A stretch of 64,000 nt of DNA from Apophysomyces variabilis. Lineage: Eukaryota; Mucoromycota; Mucoromycetes; Mucorales; Mucoraceae. Both the position numbers and the translations under genes were made by a program. Where the stretch lies: NCBI GenBank assembly GCA_002749535.1, contig MZZL01000405.1:434001-498000 (forward strand). The letters run 5' to 3'. Shown piece after piece: positions 46,809 to 58,063 of this stretch; position 1 is the stretch's first letter, and each line of letters starts with the position of its first letter. Below the pieces are notes generated by a model. That model did not search any database. It was not told where the DNA came from and saw nothing but the letters and a program-made list of their open reading frames with translations.

Positions 46809-49800
46809 ATTAGCAACCTATCCATCGACTTCCAAATAACCGCTGTGTCACATATCACGTATAAAGTATAGATATACATATAATTTTTTCATACAATACA
46901 ATTTTTATTCCAAATTTGCGAACTATTTATCAAGTTCTTTTTTTTTGTCTTTGTTCACTAAATGAGAACAGCCTACTTGTCCATTAAGATCGAGATTTTG
47001 AATACCATCACCATGGAATAGGCGTAAGGGAAAGGCCACCTTTATTTTTTCGTCACACAAATGGACGACAACCAGTGTAGGCTGTATGCAAGTTCATATC
47101 ATCATTATTAACCACGGAAAATATCGCAATTCTTGATCTGTTCAAGAAAAAGGTCGAACGAGTGTTTGTAGCACGTCAGCCATGGCAAGGTAACCCTTTA
47201 TTGAAATGATAAGGTATGTGTTAAATGATGTGAGTTTCTATTGAGGCGGCTACAGGTAAGATACCTAAACCCCTGTTTATAAAAGATAGTAAGTCCAACA
47301 ATGGAGCCTTATGTACCTAGTGTCTTTTTCCTTCACCGGCCCAGTCTTTGAGAACGCAGCATTAGGTACTATAACAGGAAGTTCGTCGTGAATAAAATAA
47401 TGAAAGCGTCAACCCACTGTTTGTCAAGTTTCTTAAGCGTATTACTTTGGTTCCAGTGCTCTGTTTATGCATATTTTGTGCATTTGACTTATTGGCACTG
47501 CATGGTATCCAAAACTGGAAAAATATTGCAACATCCATGGTACCGGAAGTTGTTATGGCTCATAACTTCCCCGGGCTGGCATTTCAAAAGTAATCGATCA
47601 CTTATGGCTCGAAGTGTAATAACCCGTAAAAAACAAACTCAAAATAGGATACGAATTGGATAATGAACAATCTATTCCCTTTTCGCATCGAACAAAAACC
47701 AAGAGGTAACACAAGCAGTGATCCCCATTTATGCTGTGGGATAACGTAATTAAGTTGTTCTGGCTATGGCCACTACAAAAAATATCGTTCCTCAACTTTC
47801 AAGCAACGCTTAAAAGACTCATGTTTTTGTCCCATTTATAAGCAACGGATAGATATAGAAAGATGTAGAGTCAAGCTTCTCAACCTATGTGACTCTTTAT
47901 TTGATCTATATGATGATGAGCGTGGGTAATCCAAAAGCTAGAAGCTTCCTACAACGCCAAGACACAGTGCGTATCCGATTTGTGACTTCCATGACTATTA
48001 CAAGTTTTCTTTTATTTTACCATAAAAGACGGAATTAATGATAACAAAAGGCGCTCTAATTTTGTTTGTGGCACCATCGGTGTTCAGATATTGGAATATT
48101 CTCTGCTAGATAACGTGCGTAACGGATTGATCTCTTCAAAAGTATTTGTCAATCTTGGCAAGAAACAAAGGTCTGGCGCACCCGCCCAATAGTAGCATTA
48201 CTCAAGTCTGTAGTGTTTTCTTTGCTACATATATTAGAAAGCAGCAATAAGTGGTTTAGCTCCTTGCAGACATGAAATTGCAGAAAGTTCCAACTGTATT
48301 TGACAAATGCGCTTTCGACTTTTACCATGCTGACTAGCTCCCTGTCGGATCAAGCAGATGTACAGTACAAATCGTAAGGTTACCGAAATGGTGATCATTA
48401 CTCTTGAAACGCCAAGATCAACGATCGAAAATCATGCGTTGGACAAAAAAAGGCAACCGTCGTACTAAATCAACACTTCCAAAGATAGTGCGAATATGGA
48501 GCCAAAGTCAAAGAGTGGGAACTTTTGGGAACTTCAAATGGCAGTCAATTGCTTCCATATGCGCACACGTTGAGAAAAATCCTAGCAATGATTCTCTTCA
48601 GGGGGCGACAGATACTGTTTAATCAGTTTGACGATACCAGCTTATCTCTAAAACAACTGTGTCTAGCGCATGGACAAAGAACACTACAGGTTGAAAGGAT
48701 ACACAAAGAATAAATGGATCATGATCATGTATTGCCAAGAGATGCCAGAGCCAAGGAAACATAGGCTGTTGAATATCCAGATCCGAGTTAGGTGAGGTTG
48801 ACTTCTACATACAAACGATGTGGACGTAGACCAATGGTCCCAAAACCAAGAAGCTGCATGAAAAACTGCTTCATGGCGACGTGGGCTAACTTTTGCACAC
48901 TTCTCGAGTCAACAAGTGCAAGTCTTTAGTGCCGACATGTAGCAAAGCAAATAAGTTTATGAGGTGATCCAATTATAGGTGATTGATTGATTAACATATA
49001 ATGCATACACCATCAATAATTGATTTTTGTCTTCGGTATGTAGTATACCCAGCGCCTATTGTAATAGTGTAGCGTAGCATCCGGCCAAGATCGTCTCAGT
49101 TGACCATGGTTTAGCTTTAGTGATATGTCTAGTTACCGAATTAAGAGTTTTGTATCCAAAATATAAACGCTCCTGATTTGAACGATGTTCGCGTAAATAG
49201 AATATCAGATCGAATATATGACACTGGGAACGCCATCAGTATGTCATGCAAGTATCTATCATTGGATTCTGAATGTTCAACGAATCGATAGCAGGAAACG
49301 TTACAGAAAAAGAACCGAGCGACATTGTGTGTTTTCATATTAGTACAATTTGATCTCAGCCACAGGTAACAGTTGTTGATAGATAGGGAATGTGTCACCT
49401 TACCGTTTTCGAGGATACAGCGCGCAAGGTGCTTCTGTTCTTCCCTTTTTCTAAACGTTATGCGTGCTGCCTCGGCGGTCGGTTTGACTAGATTAAGTAC
49501 GCTTCTACCAAAAGATATAAAAATATTCTGAATCACAGTGTTTTCCTTATGATGGTCTAAGAGAGATAGAAGTTTTCGACCTTCTACTGTTCTCTCTGAC
49601 GGCTGGGAAAACCACAAAATCAGCTGACTGGAAAAGGATCCCGGTAAGCAATTCGTGGATTGTAGGTTTCGTCACAAAGAATTTAAACGTTATACTCGTA
49701 AAAAGGTAATCTGTCCTTTTTGCAATTCGATTTCCTTATGTTTCTTTTTTTCTTGAACGGGTTAAACAAAGGAGAACCAAATTAGTCTTGTGTAAACCTG

Positions 49801-50247
49801 ATTTTCTTGGCTCAATTCGATCTTCACACAATTGGTCGGGTAAATTGTAAGACCTCCGCCGGGCTGTACAACAAACCTTTAGTGTCACGATCGATTTCCC
49901 GGGTTGCCAGGGAAACCAAATGACGATCATTGAGAAGGGAAGGACAAGGTGATACGACAAAGTAAAAGGGAATTGATGCATTGTAGGCAATGAAAAGCGC
50001 AAATACATGTTGATTTGAGCAGTAGAATTGTATGTACAGAAAGAGTATAGTCTCGATTTCATTTAATCTGCCTCTCAAAAAGTAGGGCGCGATGGGCATA
50101 TCCCCATTTGGATCAGAACTTTAAATTTCTCAACAACTATTTTTTTTTGCTTTTTTTGCCCTGATTCTCGGTGTTCTATCTGACCTTTTTTACTTCCAAC
50201 AGAAAGACCCCCGAATGTCCCAAACATCCCTTCGTTGCTAAATTGTC
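46809..50247. other. Intergenic region, 3.4 kb
   Basis: No gene that I can support with confidence. A minus-strand frame of 158 codons (49617-49141) has protein-like composition in its first half (LLSLLDHHKENTVIQNIF, RITFRKREEQKHLARC) followed by a possible GTAAGG donor; it could be an exon of an unrecognised gene or a relic. The plus-strand frame at 47388-47663 is unconvincing. T-rich sequence at 50140-50160 is probably the leader of the next gene. Confidence 0.4.
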
Positions 50248-51471
50248 ATGCTCCATTTTGATCGTCCATCCCGCAAATTACTGATCGGTGGCATTCTGCT
50301 CACGATCCTTCTAGCAACAACCTCGGTAAACTTCCTACTTACGTCAACTTACCAGTCTGGTACTATTAGAGAAAGTAAAGTACCTGCTGGTTATCTTGAA
50401 GAGAATCCATCGGTTGATAAGGCAACAAACGACCCATCATTGTACTGTGCCTGTGATAATAAGGAGAATGAGGGGGTTATGGAACAATCAGACCTTCATG
50501 CTGAAGAGCGTCCCTTGATTGTACCTGACTCATTCCTTCCGCCGCCGAAAACGGTGATGGACAAGATCAACACGAACCTCAACGACGACCGAGTGCTTAT
50601 CGTTGCCACTGCCAACTATGGCATGAGGAATCATGTTTATAACTGGATTGAATCATTAAATCGAACCAAGGAAGACAAATACCTCATTTTCTGCTTCGAT
50701 GAGCAACTCTACGACCATTTGGTTGCCGCTGGATACGGTGCACATGCCTCCCAAGTTCCAGTGAGCTGGCTACATCAAGATGTTGAGGCTGGTTTCGAGG
50801 AGTATTACTCGGTTAAATATCGGGTCATCACCGGTGCCAAGACATGGGTCGTGCAGCAATTGTTGTATCTCGATGTCACGGTGTTCTTTTCCGATGTTGA
50901 TATAGTCTGGCTGCGACCACGACTGCGTGAATACGTGCACACACTGATGGACATACGACCTGAAACGCATGTACTATTCCAGCAAGAAGGTGTCGATCAA
51001 AGAACCGTCAATAGCGGGTTTTACATGATGCGACCCACGGATACCATGAAGCGCCTTCTGGCTCACACCATTTATTTACAAGATAATCACCCTACAATGA
51101 CTCAACAAGCTGCGATGAATGCAGCCTTAGATCATATGGATATGGATATTCGCACATCGTCTGTCGTCCTGTTGGATGTTTTGCACTTTCCAAACGGCTT
51201 TGTCTACTTTACTCATGATCTACCCAGGCGGCACGGTATCGATCCATTCGTCGTACACGCGAATTATTTGGTACGTTGACCTTTCCTCAAAAGGCATAAT
51301 TTCCTTTCTTTCTTTTCCCTTCTCTCTTACCCTTGGCTTTTTTAGGTTGGTGATGAGAAAAGACAGAAACTTAAGGATCATCATCTTTGGTATCTGGACG
51401 ATGATTGGCTATCTGAACTAGACGTTCGGTTGGAGAAAAATAAGACGAGCAAGAAGGCTGACAAGTCATAA
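50248..51471 (+). CDS. Nucleotide-diphospho-sugar transferase family protein (type II membrane)
   Basis: Two exons (50248-51270, 51346-51471) give 382 residues. A short cytoplasmic N-terminus (MLHFDRPSRK) is followed by one membrane helix (about residues 11-31), a stem region, then a catalytic domain of the nucleotide-diphospho-sugar transferase type (Pfam PF03407, GT77-related). Landmarks: VLIVATANYGMRNHVYNWIE (about 112-131), FDEQLYDHLVAAGY, then FFSDVDIVWLRPR with the DxD metal and sugar-nucleotide site at D216-V217-D218, and NSGFYMMRPTD. It is expected to sit in the Golgi and transfer a sugar to a glycoprotein or polysaccharide; donor and acceptor are unknown. The tail is Lys-rich. Confidence 0.88.
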
Positions 51472-52926
51472 CCTATTTTTCTGACCCCCTTTCGTGTACA
51501 TATACATATATTCATACTGCGTATCTGCCATTTTTCTTGTTGTTTGCGGCCCAGGTTGGCTTTGCAATAGTATTCCCAAAATGAATTGAATTAAAAGAAA
51601 ACGTTAAGTAAAAAAAGGACTAGAAGGGTAGCTTCTCTTTTGCAAAACAGAACACAAACAAAAGCCTAGCGTTAAAAAGTATACTCAGTCAAGATTCTAT
51701 CTTGCTATTAGAGTTAATCGAAGTTCAGCGGGAACCTATTGGATAGCATATTCAGTTCACCATGTGCATTAGACTCCTTTAGGTTTTTCTCCGATTACCG
51801 TTTTCCCATGTTTCCAAATAAACTACAATGAAAGGAGTGAGCCATCCCTCAAGAACCAATTATGTGCAACTTCATACAGTACAACAATCGTAAAATTGTT
51901 CGAAGCGCAATTTCTGTAATGAAAGAATGTATCCCATCTAATGAAATCTGCAGGTACACACACAAGAAACAGCGGACATTCTCGGAATCCCAGAGCCAAT
52001 TTTTTTAGTCACCAACAACAGTTGGTAACTTTAGAAAGCGCTTTCAATTGCTGAAATCTCTGAAGCGCAATGCTAATATAGAAAAAATAGACGAAAATAC
52101 AGATAGTCAGAGAGCAGATGATCAGTCCGACTCTGATCCCGATTGTTATCCCTTTTAACGGAATAGGACGGCCCACTCTAACCATGTATACCGCAAAAGT
52201 TACTTTCCCAATAGATGAATAACAGGAAACCGTTGTCCGACAACCGGACTACTACAAACTGTGTGGAAACAGCACGGAATATCTGAAATAAGTGGCACCA
52301 CTTAACTATTTTCAAACTCTGTCCAACGTAAGGAGGTAATTTTACCTTCACCAAATCATGACTGTCTGGATGCTTTTTCTATGATATGCCTAACAGCAAG
52401 TTTATGAACAGCACAAATGTTTCCTGTCAAATCTATTTTCGCTATAGGCATCGGCAAGGTATGTACTTTCTTTTTTTGTTTTCTGCTCGTGTATGATTGT
52501 AAGGATTGTTTAACACAATAGTGGAGTCAGTCAAGGTTAAAGCATTACCATTGAATGGATGTCCAATGCATGACATCGCATATTTCCTGCTTGATTTCGC
52601 TAAATAGCGTCATTTAGACTTACCATTTATGGTTTGTGAGAGCTTCCTTGATGTAGTCCATTAACACGATATAAAAGCGCACATGCTCTCCAAATGATAT
52701 AAATTAATGTATCTGCAATTTGCCACGAGGTAAATGTTCATGTGTTATTAGCATAATTTCTGTGATTGATGGCTGGCTGAATACAACGAAAGTTCCAGAA
52801 TGCATAAAGTTCGCTGCGTAATATGAAGCATGGTAAAGGATGGCCTTGCCCATTCTCGACAGATTTTATTGCTAAGACAATAAACATCACATGTAGACGT
52901 TTTGTATTTGCCATACTGATCCATAT
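51472..52926. other. Intergenic region between convergent genes
   Basis: About 1.45 kb, AT-rich, between the 3' ends of the glycosyltransferase gene and the DCAF7-like gene. No open frame of interest and no recognised element. Confidence 0.6.
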
Positions 52927-54694
52927 TTAAACACGTAAAGTTTTCACCGTCCTTCCTACGCCTACACCGATCCATTCCGGAGTAGCTTTACTCCATGACA
53001 AAGCATTGACTTCAGATTCGGCTGTGTAAGCGAGAATAGGGTCTTGAATGGATCGAGGATGTTGTTGGTTTTGTCGCTGTTGGTAAAACGATGAAGTTTG
53101 TTGTTGGATCGCCGGTTGACTGATGTCCCACACCAACACTTGCGAATCCTCACCTACAGATAACTTCTCGGTCAAATACCACATCTTCCTAAAACGAGTA
53201 CCAACCGCCTGTGCATATTTGTCCAGATTGCGTAGGGGACCAGCAAAGACAATGAACAGATCCATTATGGCTATTGATCAGCTCGGCGACAGGTGCCGCA
53301 GGATAACGGATATCAAGGATCTGAACAGCAGATGAATCCATGTGGAAGGTTGCCAATAGATGAGGATTAGTGCGACTGAACTGTAGCCGTAAGAGCGGGG
53401 ATGTACCGCTGTTTGTATTCTGACCACCTCGATTTACATTTGATAAAGAAGGCGGGGCTTCGTAAAGAATCGTCGAGTGTTCTAGCGATCTATAATCTTT
53501 GTGAACAGGCAACATCAGAAGCTGCATTGTTAATTACGTACCTCAGATCAAACAATCGGACGGAACCATCCGCTCCGACACTGGCAAAGATGTCAGCCGA
53601 CCCGTGTTTGAATCCCACATCGTAAACATCACTGTCGTGTGCAATCAGCTGTGTTTTTGCTTGATTGGTTTCTACGTTCCACACCGTGCATGTTGTATCG
53701 ATGCTGGATGTCACCACCAGGGACGGATCTGTCTCGTTCCAGTCAAACGATGTTAACGGCGCACAAAAGTCGGATTGTTTCATCTTTGTAGCTTGTGTTG
53801 GCATCGTTTTTGTTTGCGATTTGTTTGTTCTCAGGTACTTACATTGACCAATTCCGATTTTTTGACCAACTGTTGCATGTAGTATGCTGGACTGCTCAAG
53901 CCGCTCGAGCTATTGATGGAGTTGCTAGTCGTGCCATAGCGAGGATTGTCTATTAATTCCCAGATTCGAAGAATATCGCCTGTTGTCGCCAATAAGTCGG
54001 TATTCCGTGCTTCACCCTGATACAAAAAGTCGGGAGAGGAGGTTTGATTTTTACAAACTAGAAGTGTCATATTACAAATTCCGGTTGTGCCTTTTCCCTT
54101 TTGGAATACGGCCTAGCAAAGAGGGAGGGATGAAAAGGAAAGGATATATTACCTTCCATGGCTCCCAGAGCACTTTGGTAACAGGATAGTAAGAGTCTGC
54201 TTCGGCTGCTACAACAAAGTCTTTTTGTTGGCTTCCAGTGTAAGTACCCTCTTCCATCATATCGGTACGTGAAATGATTTGCACCTAGTTAAGTCGAAAG
54301 CTAAATTGTTTTTTTTTTCTCTTCGATCAAATTTGCTCTTTACCTTATTGTTGCTATCCTCCAGAAAACTGCCAACAGCCAATCTGAAGCTCTTTCGTTC
54401 TGACGGTACTTTACACCAATCAAGGGCATATGTAGGCCACGGCGCATCGTATTGATATATATCTTTATTTAATTGTATCGGCTCTTGACTATTTGTGCGA
54501 GCATGTGGATATGGGTATTGAGGACTTCTAGATGACATCATGGCGGAGGAAGTTGAATGATGACGCTGGTGTCTCCATGACGATCGACGGGGAATTGTTG
54601 GTACAGATTCAGATGCCGTTGTGCGGCTTTGATAAGAACCGTTATTCGAGTGGTTTGAATAAGGTTGAGTGGATTTCTTTGGTGTTTGAGACAT
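52927..54694 (-). CDS. WD40 protein DCAF7/WDR68 homologue
   Basis: DCAF7 (WDR68, plant TTG1/AN11) is a WD40 scaffold that binds DYRK and HIPK kinases and CUL4-DDB1. Six exons (54694-54344, 54284-54153, 54016-53843, 53783-53542, 53489-53206, 53153-52927) close in frame to 469 residues. Family motifs: [81 protein letters not shown]-region [48 protein letters not shown] and [17 protein letters not shown]. Compared with about 340 residues in animals it has an extra Ser/Arg/Pro-rich N-terminus (about 75 residues) and inserted low-complexity loops (Asn/Ser- and Gln-rich). The fifth intron uses a GTTGGT donor. Confidence 0.93.
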
Positions 54695-55847
54695 CTATTT
54701 CGAAACGCTCGAAACGCAGAGTTTCAGTTGAAACAGCTGAAAAATGACGTCAGTGTAAAAGATCGCGTGCAAACAATATATAGTATTCCTTAAACATCAA
54801 TATCCGCTCCAGTGCAAACGGTCAAACCGCTCCGGAGCAATTTTGCAACGGATCAGCCTTTCAAAGTTTGACATGAGATGCGTTATGTTACAACGTCTAT
54901 AAACGTTCTTATTATTATGCGCGTTTGAGCAAGCGCTGATCTTCAATGGCATGGCAACCATTTTCCTTGAAGCTTTGCCACATCTGTTGCCAAACACACG
55001 AGATTCAGCCTCTTTCATCACTACAATAGTTTCAGCTGTCATTCAACGGCATATAGCAAACTGTGAAACGGAATACTTCGGGTTACGCGCTGTCTGTTTG
55101 CAACTGAGTGAGTGATTCCAATGCGCACATAATGCCATGCATCCCATAAAACGTTCGACAAACTGAACTTTTGACTGCTGGCATAAAAGATAGCATTTCC
55201 TGATTTGGCAACGACAGATATGCCCGAGTCTTCTAAACAGCAGCAACGATTAGCCCTAGTGCTTGTTGGAAATAAAGCGATTTCTCTAATGTCTATAACG
55301 CGCTCATTGTTGAGATGTGGCTGAACAAATTTATTAGAAATGACTAAAGAAGTGTTTATTAACTATTAAAAGTATATACAAAGGAGTGCACAGGCGGGTA
55401 GATACATGAAGCCAATAGGACACGGTATTCCTATGTAACATGTTTCGTGCTAAACTACTTTCTTAACAAGCAATGTAACAAACATAGCCGGCACGGTACT
55501 CTTTGCACTAACCGTATAATGGGAGTAGATGCTTATTTATGATATTCTTTGTTTGTCTACTCTTTAGTATTTCCATCCATGGTACGCTCAAGGTTAAACA
55601 CACTTTAGTGATAATAACTTTTCTATTGCTTGAACGCATAATTTTGATCATGCAGTGGCAGGTTCAAATCCATTTGGTGTAACGTTGACCGTCGGAACAA
55701 CAGCCCCAACAAGGAAAAACAATCAGGGTATGAAGCAAGAGTGTTGCTACGATTTTATGGGCGAGAATGCACGTCTACAAATATCTTACAAAAAGCAGTT
55801 AAACGATTTGATTACGCTTTGACGTTTCATAACTTTGTTGAACTTTG

Positions 55848-55954
55848 CATTTACAGTGATTTTCCCTATTTATCTGCGTGTTTCTATTTTTTATTTTGCG
55901 GAATGGTATTCAAGTTTTTGCGTAATCCAGAAAATGATTTTGCACTGATTGGAT
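55848..55954 (+). repeat. Dispersed repeat, copy A
   Basis: About 107 bases matching 63774-63878 in the same orientation. Shared blocks include CTGCGTGTTTCTATTTTTT, ATTCAAGTTTTTGCG, and TTTTGCA followed by TGATTGGAT. Differences are scattered substitutions and small indels, as expected of an old repeat family. Confidence 0.8.
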
Positions 55955-58013
55955 CTTGATCATTGCATGGACGCAAAATTTATTTAGCGTAGAGTAAAAA
56001 ATTGTTCAATAAACAGTATAAGATAACCTTTCAAACTATACGGCCTATATGGGCATGTTGCTGTCGGCTGAGCCAATCTTTAAGAGGCCCGTATTCCGAA
56101 CGCATATTTTGTTCGACCTTCTCATTGGTTCAACGTCTCGTCAAATGGAAGAACAACGTGGGTATCCAGTCATGGGAGGAACCATGGAGTTGGAACCGGT
56201 CGTAAGTGTAGAAGCCACGTTCGAAGGAGACGACGCCTCTCCGGTTTTGGCAATCAAAGTCGTAGGATGAAAGGCGTTCAACATGACATTTGTCGAATGT
56301 GGTGTTACCTGCACTGTTACGCAAACCTATAGGAGATTTGAAACAGAAGATGTTTTCATTGCAAGAAAAGTTTAATTTGTAATGGTTTACTACAATGAAA
56401 GAGTTCCACATAGTTCTCCCTGATTTCTGTCGCAAAGGAGTATCACAGGTTACTTTGGTATGTGAAATTTTTTTTTGAAATGTGCCGTTTTATGCGTATG
56501 ATATCATTATGCAGATCACTTTTACCGAGAATATCAGCTGCAAAATTTCCCAGCATTATCGAGTCACTGTATCAATGAAGTGACATCTATAACAATTCAA
56601 TACGTGTGAAAGAGCAATCTAAGTAAAGGTTTTCTCCTATGTGTGTAGTTGGATTGGTGCAAAGATGAGAACACGTCTTTGTAAAAGAGCCGTGTTGAAG
56701 AGAAACTTGTATAGCAGAGTAACAACCGAACAAGCAGAAGATACCATGTAAATTATATCCACAAAGCATGTAATTCCCATTTTACGCTTTGGATGCACTG
56801 GCTTGAGAATTCTGTTCATCACCTCGACTTTTCATAACTAGTACCAAATTGACCAAAAACGCCAAAAGCTCTATTGAAAATGCAGCTTTACCTTAAAGCG
56901 ACAGCTTTATAGCTATCATAAAACCTGAATCTAGCTTTTGTTGCTCTCTTGCGGGTTTAACTATAATATGAACTCCATACATGTTTGTTGTTGCGGCCAA
57001 TTACCTGTTGGTTCTCTTTGATCATCCGGAATATCAATGACGTCGAAAGCTTCATTACACGTGGAAGATGAGTATCAGACAAGATAAACAAATGAAATTG
57101 AAACTCTTGTAACAGAAATAATCCTACATGACTTGAATGTATACGAGACAGGATAAAGTACTAAGCATCGTTTGACCAAATAGATATCAAGTACATACTA
57201 TAGTATGCTACGGTTCGGCCAAAAAAACTCAGACTCTCCATTTCTTGTCTTTTTTCTTTCTTTTTTGGGTCGTCAAAGGCATAGAGGATGATCTCTGATA
57301 TCTGTCGAAGAGTATGTTGACATTTCGTACAACACTTGGACGCGTGACAGAGCGTGGCTATCATCTCCGGTCGGCTTCGGTTAAGTCAGCTACCTATTTC
57401 AATGTTCACCTATAGCACAACACAATATATGCTGTCCTTTATTATATGCCAAATCGGGAATTTCATTGTTGATTTATTATCGAGTGGTATCATTTTACAT
57501 GTTTCCAGTCTGGACCAATAGAAATCATTGTGTGATTTCGGTCCATCTTCAAGACGTATGAGCTACATGACGTCGTTCCATTAGGCTTATCTCAAAGCAT
57601 CAGATAGTGACCAGTAAACGAACAATTCACAACGCCCAGCCAAGCAATGCAGCAATGGAGACCAACACACGGTTCCGTTTCGACTTCTTGGTACACAGTC
57701 ACGACCTTCGGAATTTTCCAACTGCCCTTTGGTTTTGGTAAATTGCAAATGCATTAAGGTTTCGGCGGAAACAATTGAGGATCATTGCGGTCGTAACTTA
57801 TACCACAGGCATGAGACCGACCCCTTTTTGTTTAGCATCGTTTGTATAGGATTGCCGAGCTTTTTTTGTTGTTTTCCCTTTGTTTCTTTTTTCCACTTTT
57901 TCATTAAAAAGGACCTGCAGTGGTGCAATTGGAAATATCTAAATTTATTCTATTCTCTTTAGTTACAATAGCATCGACATATTTTTATATCTTCCTTGCC
58001 AAACTCGATATCT

Positions 58014-58036
58014 TTCTCTCTCTCTCTCTTTCTCTC
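58014..58036 (+). promoter_or_regulatory. CT tract before the FYVE gene start
   Basis: A clean CT-repeat run about 30 bases before the ATG at 58064, comparable with pyrimidine tracts before other genes of the window. I infer a leader or initiator element. Confidence 0.4.
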
Positions 58037-58063
58037 GTCGTTTCATCTTTATTTCTTCCATCA

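Larger units (their letters stand above)
54695..58063. other. Intergenic region, 3.4 kb
   Basis: No gene supported. Contains copy A of a dispersed repeat (55848-55954). The short frame at 56002-56270 is unrecognised. The last 50 bases before 58064 include a CT tract (58014-58036). Confidence 0.5.

Noticed and set aside
55640..55690. GGTTCAAATCC resembling a tRNA B box
   Set aside because: No A box at the right distance and no cloverleaf could be folded; the same string at 27865 lies in a different context.
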